A stretch of DNA of 59,870 nucleotides from an uncultured Elusimicrobiales bacterium. Its GTDB lineage: Bacteria; Elusimicrobiota; Elusimicrobia; Elusimicrobiales; Elusimicrobiaceae. The DNA lies in NCBI GenBank assembly GCA_910576915.1, contig CAJTJT010000008.1, forward strand, positions 1 to 59,870, given 5' to 3'. The notes under the pieces are model-generated. The model made no database searches, was not told the origin of the DNA, and worked only from the letters and a program-made list of their open reading frames with translations. Numbering within the stretch: the stretch's first letter is position 1; each line of letters starts with the position of its first letter. The position numbers and the translations under genes are program-made. Positions 43,600 to 51,569 of this stretch are shown here, piece by piece.

Positions 43600-44073
43600 T
43601 TACTCAAAATTAAATGTTTTACATACGCCGGCGCATTTGGGATGCGTACCCGAACATTCTATTTTACCGGGGTTCGTGGATTGGTCCAGCCATACTTTAA
43701 ACAAACATCCGTTCGTCGCGCCGCTGGAACACTGGGAGCCAATCCCGCCATAAATCACCCAGCCGGAGGCCGCCGTCGGCGAGGATAAATTATCAATGCA
43801 GGTTCCGTTGGAGTAATCTTCCTGCCCGACGGCGGAGCTGGAACGCTTGTCCCCCCTGGGAACGGAAATATCCAAATCATTCAAATTGTCCGTATAAGAA
43901 CCGTTGGCCATATAGTAGGCTTCCTGTGCGTCTTTAATACCCTTTAAAATCGGCCACATGGCGCTCATGCGGCTCTTCATAACGGCTTTCTCATACTGGG
44001 GCAGCGCAACCGCCGCCAAAATCCCGATAATTAAAACAACAACTAACAGCTCAATTAGCGTAAAACCTTTCAT
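43600..44073 (-). CDS. Type IV pilin-like protein (prepilin)
   Basis: A 157-residue prepilin. The leader is only MKG before FTLIELLVVVLIIGIL, with Glu at mature position 5. The helix is followed by the EAYYMANGSYTDNLNDLD segment shared with the pilin at 56842, then a Ser/Gly-rich variable domain and a Cys-rich tail with five Cys in the last 50 residues. I start it at 44073 because AAGGGAG lies just upstream and the 25 extra residues of the longer frame do not fit a prepilin leader. The T12 promoter is at 44185-44212, giving a leader of about 110 nt. It is monocistronic, divergent from folD. Confidence 0.87.
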   Translation of the reverse strand: MKGFTLIELLVVVLIIGILAAVALPQYEKAVMKSRMSAMWPILKGIKDAQEAYYMANGSYTDNLNDLDISVPRGDKRSSSAVGQEDYSNGTCIDNLSSPTAASGWVIYGGIGSQCSSGATNGCLFKVWLDQSTNPGKIECSGTHPKCAGVCKTFNFE

Positions 44074-44184
44074 AATGCTTTCTCCCTTAAAAAAAGTCAT
44101 GCTGAGGCGTTTCTGCTCAGCATCTCCCTTTTTTGAAAGGAAAAACACATAAGGGAGATTGCCGCCAAACCTGGAATTATCCCC

Positions 44185-44212
44185 ATGTTATCAAAAAAAA
44201 AAAACGGGTCAA
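44185..44212 (-). promoter_or_regulatory. T12-spacer promoter, copy D (pilin)
   Basis: On the minus strand: TTGACC, CG, twelve T, GA, TAACAT; spacer 16 nt. The initial transcribed bases GGGGATAATTCC match copy B. It is back to back with the folD promoter on the other strand. Confidence 0.78.
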
Positions 44213-44266
44213 GGCCTTGTAAACCATTTCCCCGAATAACGCCGCTAATTTGCTAAAATAATACAT

Positions 44267-45133
44267 ATGATTTTAGAAGGACGCACGTTAGCCGCCAAAA
44301 TACGCGAATCCCTCCCCCAAAGGGCGGAGGCCGTTCGCCAAAAATTAGGCCGCGCCATTAAACTGTGCGCCATCGGCTCTACCGACGATTACGGAGCCTA
44401 CCTCTACCTTAAAAAAGAAACCGAAGCCGCGCAAAAAACGGGCGTTCAAACGGAAATTTTCGAAGTAAACAACCAGACGCCCGCGGCCGATTTTTTGGCC
44501 TTGGTGGAAAAATTATCCGCCGACGATTCCATCGACGCCATTTTAATTCCGCGCCCATTGCCGGAGCATCTGGCCGCCACCAACTTTGCCGATAAACTCG
44601 CCCCGCAAAAAGATATTGACGGGATGTCCAACGTCAACATGGGCAATCTCTTTCTATGCAAAACGTGGAGTGAAGTGCTGGCCCTGCCGGGCTTTGCTTC
44701 CAGCACCGCCATGGCGGTGGTGCGGCTCCTGCTGTTCCACGGCGTAAAATTAGAAGGGATGGAAGCCGCCGTTATCGGCCGCTCCATTACCGTCGGGCGG
44801 CCTCTGGCGCACCTTTTAACGTGCCAAAACGCCACCGTAAAAATCTGCCACACGCATACCGATTTGCCGCGCGCGTTAAAGGATGCGGACCTTGTCTGCT
44901 CCGCCGCCGGAAAACCCGGCCTTTTACGTGCGGAGTGGCTAAAACCCGGCGCGTACGTGGCCGATATTTCCACCAACTGGAACGAAAAAACCAACCGCCT
45001 GTGCGGGGACGCGTCGCCGGAAGAATTGCAAGAGCGCGGCGTGTCTTACTCGCCCGTTCCCGGCGGGGTGGGCCCGGTAACCCTTGCGGTACTGCTGGAA
45101 AACATTATATTATCTGGGGAGAGAAAACTCTAA
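44267..45133 (+). CDS. folD: Methylenetetrahydrofolate dehydrogenase/cyclohydrolase FolD, atypical active site
   Basis: FolD oxidises 5,10-methylene-THF to methenyl-THF with NADP and hydrolyses that to 10-formyl-THF. The 288 residues fit the family: KDIDGMSNVN, the cofactor segment IGRSITVGRPLAHLL, ATVKICHTHT and the C-terminal PVPGGVGPVTLAVLLENI. However, the conserved QLPLP active-site motif reads PRPLP (95-99), so the catalytic Gln is Pro. The Tyr-x3-Lys motif is only found with a two-residue shift (YLYLK, 45-49). The ATG lies 7 nt after an extended -10 box, TGCTAAAAT, with no Shine-Dalgarno, so a leaderless mRNA is predicted. The family is certain; its cyclohydrolase activity is in doubt. 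Confidence 0.88.
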   Translation: MILEGRTLAAKIRESLPQRAEAVRQKLGRAIKLCAIGSTDDYGAYLYLKKETEAAQKTGVQTEIFEVNNQTPAADFLALVEKLSADDSIDAILIPRPLPEHLAATNFADKLAPQKDIDGMSNVNMGNLFLCKTWSEVLALPGFASSTAMAVVRLLLFHGVKLEGMEAAVIGRSITVGRPLAHLLTCQNATVKICHTHTDLPRALKDADLVCSAAGKPGLLRAEWLKPGAYVADISTNWNEKTNRLCGDASPEELQERGVSYSPVPGGVGPVTLAVLLENIILSGERKL

Positions 45134-45143
45134 GGAGAGCCTT

Positions 45144-45560
45144 ATGAAAATCATTTCCAAAATCCTGGTATTTTTATTGTGTGCGGGCGTATTGGCCGCA
45201 TGCAACACCAACGCTAAAAAGAAAGAAAAATACAACCGCAAAATTTACTTAACCGAACAGGACTACCTGGACGACCTCGCCCCGGCCGCCGAACTGGAAC
45301 GGCGCGAAACGGCCCCGGCGGCGGAATCCGAATACATTTTTAACGTCGGCCCGGAAGAAAAGAAAACCATCTACTTTTTTGACGACCGCCAACAGCCCAA
45401 AGTGCCCGGCGAACCCAGCGAAGCCGACTATAAGAAAGAAAAACGCCTTTGGCAGAAACCCAAACGCTACACGCCGGAAGAATACTACGGCATGCAGGGC
45501 GGCGGAGAGGGAGAAGAAACCGCTTCCCAAGACGCCAGTTCCTACGGTTACGATTATTAA
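45144..45560 (+). CDS. Small lipoprotein of unknown function
   Basis: A 138-residue lipoprotein. The signal MKIISKILVFLLCAGVLAAC has a lipobox ending at Cys20. The mature part is highly charged, with Lys-, Glu- and Pro-rich stretches and a C-terminal Gly/Glu/Tyr-rich tail (EEYYGMQGGGEGEE), and is likely disordered. No family is recognised. I start at 45144, behind AAGGAGAG; the longer frame lies within folD. The gene follows folD by 10 nt and ends before a strong terminator, so the two are probably co-transcribed. Confidence 0.8.
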   Translation: MKIISKILVFLLCAGVLAACNTNAKKKEKYNRKIYLTEQDYLDDLAPAAELERRETAPAAESEYIFNVGPEEKKTIYFFDDRQQPKVPGEPSEADYKKEKRLWQKPKRYTPEEYYGMQGGGEGEETASQDASSYGYDY

Positions 45561-45571
45561 TCTTACCCACT

Positions 45572-45602
45572 AAAAAAGCCCCTCTTTACTGCGGGGCTTT
45601 TT
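45572..45602. terminator. Bidirectional intrinsic terminator
   Basis: AAAAAAGCCCC and GGGGCTTTTTA with a 10-nt loop, between the convergent lipoprotein and GDPD genes. Confidence 0.88.
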
Positions 45603-45605
45603 ATT

Positions 45606-46301
45606 TTAAAGAAACATCCCTATCCTATCCGTAAAAATTCCGTCCGCGCCTTGCGCGGCCAGCCGGGCCGCCAGCTCCGCCTCGTTCACCGTATACAAAT
45701 AAATTTTAAGGCCGTTTTCATGGCACTCGCGGGCGATGTCCGGCGTAAAACGCGTGTGATTTAAGTGCACGCTTTCCGCCCTTAAACGAAGCGCGGCGGA
45801 AACGTCAAACGCGCGCGTCAGCAGGCCGATACGCGCCGTTTTATCAAGCATGCGCAAACGGGCAAGCGTTTCGTAATCAAAGCTGGAAAACAGTATTTTT
45901 GGAAGAATCTGCGGGTATTGGGTACGCAGAAATTCCAGCAACTTTTCTTCGATACCCGGATAGCGGTTATCATCGTTTTTAAGTTCTATATTAAGCAGTT
46001 CCAACCCGGGCAAAATCACGGGGAGGACTTCCTCAAGCCGCGGCACAAACAATCTTTCCACGCCAAACGCGTTTTGAAGCGGACAAGTTTGAAGTTTGGA
46101 AAACGTTACGTCTTTTATATGCACGTCTTTCCCGGCGGTGGATAAAAGCGAATAATCGTGATGGACAACAAGCGCGCCGTCTTTCGTAAGGTGAATGTCC
46201 AACTCATAGCAAGACGCGCCCAGTTCCCGGGCGCGTTTAAACGCGGGGACGGTATTTTGGACGGCTTCGGCACTGGCGCCGCGGTGTGCAAAATAAATCA
46301 T
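45606..46301 (-). CDS. Glycerophosphodiester phosphodiesterase
   Basis: Hydrolyses glycerophosphodiesters from phospholipid turnover to glycerol-3-phosphate and an alcohol. The 231-residue TIM barrel has the GDPD motifs HRGASAEAVQNT, ELDIHLTKDGALVVHHD (metal and acid/base residues), NIELKN and the late GADGIFTDR. It is without a signal peptide, so UgpQ-like and cytosolic. The ATG at 46301 lies 6 nt after TACACT, with no Shine-Dalgarno; the promoter -35 box is inside the terminator loop of the upstream gene. An upstream ATG 33 nt earlier would precede the predicted transcription start and is rejected. Confidence 0.88.
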   Translation of the reverse strand: MIYFAHRGASAEAVQNTVPAFKRARELGASCYELDIHLTKDGALVVHHDYSLLSTAGKDVHIKDVTFSKLQTCPLQNAFGVERLFVPRLEEVLPVILPGLELLNIELKNDDNRYPGIEEKLLEFLRTQYPQILPKILFSSFDYETLARLRMLDKTARIGLLTRAFDVSAALRLRAESVHLNHTRFTPDIARECHENGLKIYLYTVNEAELAARLAAQGADGIFTDRIGMFL

Positions 46302-46307
46302 ACTTGT

Positions 46308-46336
46308 AGTGTAAAAAAAATAGGGCGGGGACACAA
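46308..46336 (-). promoter_or_regulatory. GDPD promoter embedded in an upstream terminator
   Basis: On the minus strand TTGTGT (46331-46336), a 17-nt spacer and TACACT (46308-46313). The -35 box is in the loop of the preceding terminator hairpin and the spacer contains its 3' arm and T run. The -10 box ends 6 nt before the ATG. Confidence 0.65.
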
Positions 46337-46352
46337 GCCCCGCCCTATTTTT
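46314..46352 (-). terminator. Intrinsic terminator of the Cys-rich secreted protein gene
   Basis: TAGGGCGGGG and CCCCGCCCTA form a perfect 10-bp GC-rich stem with loop of 7, flanked by A and T runs on both sides. Confidence 0.92.
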
Positions 46353-47568
46353 ACATATCTTTTACACATCTCATTACTTTGCCCGTGCCGGAAGCATTGT
46401 TGGGAGATCTGCCACAGCCCCCGGAATATTTATAGGTACCGTTTGAACAGCCGGAATCCGTTTTCGAAATCAAACACTTATAAGTACAGGAAGAAGCCCC
46501 GGGCGTACAGTTTCTATCACAAAGAGACTGATAGTCACTGCCGTAACAGTTCGGCATACTGCCCCCGGAATAACGATACATTTGCCCGCCGATAACAGTT
46601 CCTCCGGACCACCACAACCAACGCTCGTCGGCAGTATCACTTTTAGGAGATTTAACCAACGACCCGCCTAGATAAAAAGTATACGAATTGACGCCCAGGC
46701 TTCCACCATCACACACATGGGAACAACCGTGAGTACTGTCAAAATCATTACCATAGTAGCAGTGAGTCGGATCTGCTCCCGCCGTACCGCATTGTTTACG
46801 ACCATCAAAACCTCCCGGGCAATAATGGCAATCCACCAACACCCCTACATCAATTATTTCCGGTTTAAATCCGCCTAAACATTTACCGTCTTGCAAAACC
46901 ATATTGGACGGGCAAACACACCCGCACAGGCCGTTATCCCACGTCCCGCCCGAGGAGGTACACGCGCCGGAGCCGGACGAATCGCAAGTATTTTTTTCTT
47001 TGAGCAAATACTGTTTGGCACACGCAGAACCCGATTTGCACGCGTCATCATCCTGATATTCGTTGCTCCATACCATGTCTTCCTTTCCAGTAGAATCACC
47101 GGGGCCGTTAATTTTGCTCTTGCCGCTTCCTATATCTAGCGTCTTCGTTTTCGCCCCCGCTACCGTGAGTTGGTTGCCGTATAAATTATCGGCTTTGCCG
47201 GAGGCCGCGTTATTTACGGTGACGGTATTGCCAAACAGGCGTCCGCCTTTGATACTTCCGCCTTGTTTAAGCGTGATATTATTTAACGAAAACTTCCCTT
47301 CGTCCGTTTTCCCAAGCGTTGTATTTTTGGATAATGATACCGTAGTTAATTCCGCGGTTTTTGTGCCTTTTAACTCTACCACGCCTTGCGTGCCTATGCT
47401 TGTACAAAAGTTTACTGTTTTACCGTAGGCGGAAGCTGTTGAATCCACGGCTTCCAGTTTATTAAACGTTCCGACGGGGCTTGATAACACCGTGATAAAC
47501 TTCATACTTTCGGCATAAGAAAGACTGCACAAAAACATCATTACAAATGCAGAGATAAGTTTCTTCAT
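46351..47568 (-). CDS. Secreted Cys-rich surface protein, T12-controlled
   Basis: A 405-residue protein with a Sec signal peptide (MKKLISAFVMMFLCSLSYA). Residues about 30-160 are Thr-, Val-, Gly- and Asn-rich with NNITL and GNTVTVNN turns, like a short beta-helix. The rest has about 23 Cys in clusters such as CGCVCP and CDRNC, and segments like MVLQDGKC, suggesting EGF-like or other disulfide-stapled modules. No known domain is certain. It lacks a pilin N-terminus but is driven by the same T12 promoter as the pilins, so it probably belongs to the same surface programme. AAGGAG precedes the ATG. It is monocistronic with a strong terminator. Confidence 0.78.
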   Translation of the reverse strand: MKKLISAFVMMFLCSLSYAESMKFITVLSSPVGTFNKLEAVDSTASAYGKTVNFCTSIGTQGVVELKGTKTAELTTVSLSKNTTLGKTDEGKFSLNNITLKQGGSIKGGRLFGNTVTVNNAASGKADNLYGNQLTVAGAKTKTLDIGSGKSKINGPGDSTGKEDMVWSNEYQDDDACKSGSACAKQYLLKEKNTCDSSGSGACTSSGGTWDNGLCGCVCPSNMVLQDGKCLGGFKPEIIDVGVLVDCHYCPGGFDGRKQCGTAGADPTHCYYGNDFDSTHGCSHVCDGGSLGVNSYTFYLGGSLVKSPKSDTADERWLWWSGGTVIGGQMYRYSGGSMPNCYGSDYQSLCDRNCTPGASSCTYKCLISKTDSGCSNGTYKYSGGCGRSPNNASGTGKVMRCVKDM

Positions 47569-47654
47569 ATTGGGCTCCTTATGCGTCCAAACAGCCCCTT
47601 AGAAAACCCTTTCAAAGAAAGACAGTACGGGGATATATGGACGTAATAATCCCC

Positions 47655-47683
47655 AATTTATCAAAAAAAAAAAAGCGAGTCAA
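47655..47683 (-). promoter_or_regulatory. T12-spacer promoter, copy E (Cys-rich protein)
   Basis: On the minus strand: TTGACT, CGC, twelve T, GA, TAAATT. The spacer is 17 nt, one longer than in the other copies, because of one extra C rather than an extra T. The leader to the ATG is about 85 nt. Confidence 0.75.
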
Positions 47684-47700
47684 GGCCCAGAGGCTGGGCT

Positions 47701-47796
47701 CCCCTCTTGTCCGCGCTCTTATGATTAGTTTAAGCCACATTGTTTAGGACATGTTGCGAGCAAATGCACGACTTTTTGCGTCGGCAAAAAGTAACA
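47701..47796. repeat. Dispersed intergenic repeat, copy R5
   Basis: Carries the core ATGATTAGTTTAAG, CCACATTGTTTAGGACATG, then a hairpin at 47771-47792: ACTTTTTGC, loop GTCG, GCAAAAAGT. The matching hairpin of R1 is ACTTTTTGG/CCAAAAAGT, a paired change. It stands between the pgm terminator and T12 promoter copy E. Confidence 0.62.
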
Positions 47797-47833
47797 AAAA
47801 AACAACGGACAAGACAAAATCTTATCCGTTGTT
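47797..47833 (-). terminator. Intrinsic terminator of pgm
   Basis: On the minus strand AACAACGGATAAGA and TCTTGTCCGTTGTT form a 14-bp stem with one mismatch, followed by a run of T. Confidence 0.85.
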
Positions 47834-47855
47834 TGGTTCCCCTTAAAATACGCGG

Positions 47856-49403
47856 CTATTTGAGCAGTAACTCTTTGGCGGCTTCAATCAGCGTATTTAA
47901 ATGGTTCTCGCTGACGAATGTTTCCGCATAGATTTTTACAATGTTCTCCGTGCCGGAAGGGCGCACCAAAAACCACGAGCTTTGCAGGTAGATTTTAATG
48001 CCGTCCGTATCGCGCACGCGGGTAACGCGTTCGCCCGCCACCTGGTGCAGATTTTCGAAATCCGCCGCTTTTAAACTTTTAATGCGTTTTTTGGTGTCGT
48101 CGTCCGTCGGCACGTCTACGCGCGTGTAATACGGTTTGCCGTATTCTTCCGTCAAACGGTTATACAAATCGGCGATATCGCCCTCCACCGCCATAATTTC
48201 CATAAGCAGGCACACGGCCAAAATGCCGTCTTTTTCCGGCGTCCAGCCGCTGACGGACATCCCCGCGCTTTCTTCACCCGCAATCACATATTTGCGTTTG
48301 ATAATGCCTTCCACAAAGTACTTAAAACCCACGTTTACTTCGTCCAGCCGCAGCCCGAGCCCGTCAGCGATGCGGTCCAGCAACGCCGTGGTGCCCAGCG
48401 TACGGCCGATGGAATAAGCGTCGCGCACTTTGTGGTGGCGGTACAAATAATCGGCCAGCACGCACAGGGCGTGGTTGGGCGGAATCAGTCCGCCTTTTTT
48501 GGTGGCGCAGCCGAAGCGGTCCGCGTCCGGGTCGCTCGCGCCGGCAAAGTCGTACGTGCCGTCTTCCACAAATTTAATCAGCGGCGACATGGGATATTTG
48601 GACGACGGGTCCATGCGGATTTTTCCGTCGTGGTCTATCGGGATAAAATAGAAAGTGGGGTCCTGGATTTCGCTGACGATATCCATATTTTTAAGCTGGT
48701 ATTTTTCTTTAATCGCCTTATAAAAAGCCAGGCTGCTGCCGCCCAGCGGGTGTACCGCAAATTTAAGCGGCGACGCGGCGATTTTTTTAAAATCCACAAA
48801 CCGCGCAAGCGCATCCACATACGGGGAAACCACATCGGTTTCGCGCAGCAGCCCCTGCGTGCGGGCTTTGTCCAGGCTGACGGATTTAATCTCTTCCGGG
48901 TGCGCCATATATTCGTTGGCGTATTTTTCGATGAGCGAAGTTAACGCCGCGTCCGCCGGGCCGCCGTTCTGCGGGTTATATTTAAGCCCCATATCCTGCG
49001 GCGGGTTGTGGCTGGCGGTGCCGTTCAAACACGCGCTGGCGCGGCCGCTGATAATTTCAAACGAAAAAACGGGCGTGGGCAGCGGCATATCGGGCAGAAT
49101 AACGCAAAGCCCGTTCCCTGCCAGTACTTCGGCACACAGACGGGCCGTTTCGTGCGACATCAGGCGCGTATCGCCCCCCACCAAAATCGGGCCGGTGATA
49201 TTTTGTTCTTTATGAATCCGCGCCACGGCCTGCGCAATCGCGCGCGCGTGCAGCGCGCAAAACCCCGCGCCCAGCTGGCCGCGGTGCCCGGAAGTGCCAA
49301 ATTTTACCGCTATAGGAGCGGAAGAAGGATTAAAAAATTCGTTACGTAAAGCGTCCACGTCAATTTTGGTTTTCGTTAAGGTTCCGGCCAGTTCGCTTAC
49401 CAT
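47856..49403 (-). CDS. pgm: Phosphoglucomutase
   Basis: Interconverts glucose-1-phosphate and glucose-6-phosphate, feeding UDP-glucose and glycogen or envelope sugars. The 515-residue alpha-phosphohexomutase is of the E. coli Pgm type: KFGTSGHRG at the N-terminus, phospho-serine loop TASHNPP (Ser131) followed by KYNPQNGGPAD, metal loop SDPDADRFG, GEESAGMS and the phosphate-binding RPSGTEN near the C-terminus. AAGGAGA precedes the ATG. It is monocistronic, with terminator and repeat R5 downstream. At 515 residues it is about 30 shorter than E. coli Pgm, with all motifs intact. Confidence 0.93.
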   Translation of the reverse strand: MVSELAGTLTKTKIDVDALRNEFFNPSSAPIAVKFGTSGHRGQLGAGFCALHARAIAQAVARIHKEQNITGPILVGGDTRLMSHETARLCAEVLAGNGLCVILPDMPLPTPVFSFEIISGRASACLNGTASHNPPQDMGLKYNPQNGGPADAALTSLIEKYANEYMAHPEEIKSVSLDKARTQGLLRETDVVSPYVDALARFVDFKKIAASPLKFAVHPLGGSSLAFYKAIKEKYQLKNMDIVSEIQDPTFYFIPIDHDGKIRMDPSSKYPMSPLIKFVEDGTYDFAGASDPDADRFGCATKKGGLIPPNHALCVLADYLYRHHKVRDAYSIGRTLGTTALLDRIADGLGLRLDEVNVGFKYFVEGIIKRKYVIAGEESAGMSVSGWTPEKDGILAVCLLMEIMAVEGDIADLYNRLTEEYGKPYYTRVDVPTDDDTKKRIKSLKAADFENLHQVAGERVTRVRDTDGIKIYLQSSWFLVRPSGTENIVKIYAETFVSENHLNTLIEAAKELLLK

Positions 49404-49504
49404 ATAAAAATCTCCTTTTGCGGCAAATTACGCAAGCGGGTTGCGCGTGCGCCCGTCTTTTTCTATCATATTATATATCTTAAATTTTCTCAACGGGAGA
49501 AACC

Positions 49505-50251
49505 ATGAAAAAAGTATTCGTTTTGATTTTTGCCTTTTTCGCTTTTGCTCCGTTTGCAAAGGCTTCCAACAACATCGCCGATGACTTCCGCAACCACTTC
49601 GGCGTCAATTCCAATTTGTCCGCCTACAACAAAGACATTAACTCCTTAATCGGTATTGCGGACTTCCACACCGGACGCGGCACCACTTTCCCCGGCTTTG
49701 ATATCGGCGTTACCATGACCGCTATTAAACCTTCGTCTTCCAATAATATCTCGTCCGAAGATTACATCTACACCGGCTTTTTATCCGCCGAAACCAAAAT
49801 CCCCGTGGTAGGGTTAGGCGTCGTCGTGCGCGGGACGGACATGAACGGCTTTGAATCGTTGGGCGGCGGGCTTAAATACAATTTTTCCGTGCTGGACACC
49901 GTGCATTTTGCGTTGGGCGCTTTCTACGACCGCGCCAAAACCGATTGGTATACGCAGGACCACTATTCCGCCTCCGCCTCGGCGTCCATGAATGTGTTGT
50001 TCTTAACGCCTTATGTGGGCATCGGCTACGATTACGGCGAAATTAAAATCCACGGATTTGACGTTGAGTGGCGCGACAGCTATGGGAACTCCGCCAACAT
50101 CTATACCGTCGACCGTTCGTCGTCCGACGGAGCCGTCCGCTACACCGCCGGAGTCAACTTTAAACCGTTCCCGTTTGTATACGTATTTGCTTCCTACACC
50201 AAAACGGCCGGCAACGAAGGCTTCCAGGGAGGATTGGGGCTTAACTTTTAA
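49505..50251 (+). CDS. Outer-membrane beta-barrel protein
   Basis: A 248-residue protein with a Sec signal peptide (to about AKA at residue 20). The mature part alternates short amphipathic strands with Gly/Ser/Asp turns (for example FALGAFYDRAKTDWY, TPYVGIGYDYGEIKI) and ends GFQGGLGLNF, an aromatic C-terminus as expected for a BAM substrate. This fits an 8- to 10-stranded barrel. No specific family or ligand is recognised. GGGAGA precedes the ATG. murB follows 13 nt later and is probably co-transcribed. Confidence 0.75.
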   Translation: MKKVFVLIFAFFAFAPFAKASNNIADDFRNHFGVNSNLSAYNKDINSLIGIADFHTGRGTTFPGFDIGVTMTAIKPSSSNNISSEDYIYTGFLSAETKIPVVGLGVVVRGTDMNGFESLGGGLKYNFSVLDTVHFALGAFYDRAKTDWYTQDHYSASASASMNVLFLTPYVGIGYDYGEIKIHGFDVEWRDSYGNSANIYTVDRSSSDGAVRYTAGVNFKPFPFVYVFASYTKTAGNEGFQGGLGLNF

Positions 50252-50264
50252 CCCTTAACGCGCC

Positions 50265-51164
50265 ATGGACTATAAACAGGAACTCAAAAACTTTTTCGGC
50301 GATAACTGCTTGTTCGACGAACCGATGGGAGCCCACACCACTTACCGCACGGGCGGCCCCGCGGAAGCGTATGTGTACCCCAAAACGCCGGAAGAGTGGA
50401 GTTTTGTGTTGAAGCTGGCGCAATCTGAAAATATCCCGCTGCACATTATCGGGTTTGGTTCCAACATTTTGGTAGGCGGGAAAGGAATCGGCGGCATCGT
50501 CTGTTCCACCAAACACATGGACAGCGTGCTGGTGGAAGGGGAAAATATCAAAGCCCAGGCCGGGGCCGCGCTTGATAAAGTGTGCGAACTGGCCTGTGAA
50601 GAAGGCCTGGCCGGCATGGAAAAATTATCCGGCATACCCGGCAGCGTCGGCGGAGCCGTTTATATGAACGCGGGCGCGTTCGGGCAGGAAACGTTTGACT
50701 GCCTGGAATACTTCGACGTGATTGATTTTGAAGGCCGCCCCGCCACCCTGTTAAAAGAAGATTTGAAATACGCGTACCGCAAAGTGGAAGGTATCGAAAA
50801 TTACATTGTGCTTTCGGCTTCGTTTAAACTAGCGAAAAGCGATTTTACGCAGCTGATTCAAACGCGCAACTCCATTTTGCACAAACGCATCGAAAAACAG
50901 CCGCTTGAGTACCCGTCGGCCGGGAGCGTGTTCAAACGCCCGGAAGGGGACTACGCTTCGCGCTTGATTGACGATACGGGCCTGAGAGGATTGTCCGTCG
51001 GCGGGGCAAAAGTGTCCGAAAAGCACGCGGGGTTTATTATTAACTTCAACCGCGCCACGCCCGAAGACGTTAAAACGCTGATGGGCGAAGTGCGCCAAAA
51101 AGTGAAAGAAAAACACGGTGTGGAGTTGGAACTGGAACAAATTTTATGGGGAGAATTTAACTGA
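50265..51164 (+). CDS. murB: UDP-N-acetylenolpyruvoylglucosamine reductase
   Basis: FAD enzyme that makes UDP-N-acetylmuramate for peptidoglycan. The 299 residues show the FAD-binding GFGSNILVGGKG, SGIPGSVGGAVYMNAGAF, the catalytic-Ser segment YPSAGSVFKRPEG and the C-terminal SEKHAGFIINFN of type II MurB. The ATG follows the barrel gene by 13 nt and has little Shine-Dalgarno, so translational coupling is likely. Other mur genes are absent from the window, so it is detached from the dcw cluster. Confidence 0.95.
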   Translation: MDYKQELKNFFGDNCLFDEPMGAHTTYRTGGPAEAYVYPKTPEEWSFVLKLAQSENIPLHIIGFGSNILVGGKGIGGIVCSTKHMDSVLVEGENIKAQAGAALDKVCELACEEGLAGMEKLSGIPGSVGGAVYMNAGAFGQETFDCLEYFDVIDFEGRPATLLKEDLKYAYRKVEGIENYIVLSASFKLAKSDFTQLIQTRNSILHKRIEKQPLEYPSAGSVFKRPEGDYASRLIDDTGLRGLSVGGAKVSEKHAGFIINFNRATPEDVKTLMGEVRQKVKEKHGVELELEQILWGEFN

Positions 51165-51199
51165 TTCTCCGACGGGAAAAATAATTTTTATAAAATTTG

Positions 51200-51229
51200 T
51201 TGACGCGCCGCCCCGATTTAAGCTAGAAT
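51200..51229 (+). promoter_or_regulatory. Promoter of tRNA-Asp
   Basis: TTGACG, an 18-nt spacer, TAGAAT; the -10 box ends 28 nt before the tRNA. Confidence 0.75.
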
Positions 51230-51257
51230 ATAGGTACGAAAGAATTTGAGAAGTAAA

Positions 51258-51332
51258 GGAGTCGTGGTGTAGCCTGGTTAACACGCTGCCCTGTCAAGGC
51301 AGAGACCGCGAGTTCGAATCTCGTCGACTCCG
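51258..51332 (+). tRNA. tRNA-Asp (GTC)
   Basis: Acceptor GGAGTCG/CGACTCC with discriminator G. The anticodon loop CTGTCAA gives GTC at 51293-51295, and the T-arm carries GTTCGAATC. CCA is not encoded. It is followed by a terminator and by a tRNA-linked element that contains a second copy of the 3' end. Confidence 0.96.
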
Positions 51333-51342
51333 TATAAATTTG

Positions 51343-51368
51343 AAACTCGCCTCGCGCGGGTTTTTTTA
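51343..51368 (+). terminator. Terminator of tRNA-Asp
   Basis: AAACTCGC and GCGCGGGTTT pair imperfectly around a short loop and are followed by a T run. Confidence 0.65.
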
Positions 51369-51384
51369 TTTATCGGGGTTTCAA

Positions 51385-51556
51385 GCGGCATAAACTGCTT
51401 TATGCCGCGTCGAGATTCGAAGCCCGGAGCGTTGTATGAGTTTTGCCGTTAGGCAAAAGCGAATACCGTGCGGGACGGGTGCGGCGGCGCACTCCCTATT
51501 TCGGGCTAAATTTCCGTCAGGAAATTTATGCAGGACGAATCTCGTCGGCTCCGCCA
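51385..51556. repeat. tRNA-Asp-linked structured element
   Basis: Same plan as the unit after tRNA-Val: a perfect 10-bp hairpin with loop CTGC (51385-51408); an 11-nt inverted copy of the T-arm (51411-51421 against 51313-51323); the motif GCCCGGAGCG; a TTTTGCC-GTTA-GGCAAAA hairpin; a perfect 9-bp hairpin with loop GTCA (51507-51528); then a direct copy of the tRNA-Asp 3' end (17 of 18 nt) ending CCA at about 51536-51555. A terminator follows (51570-51592). Confidence 0.75.
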
Positions 51557-51569
51557 TTTACTAACTAAT

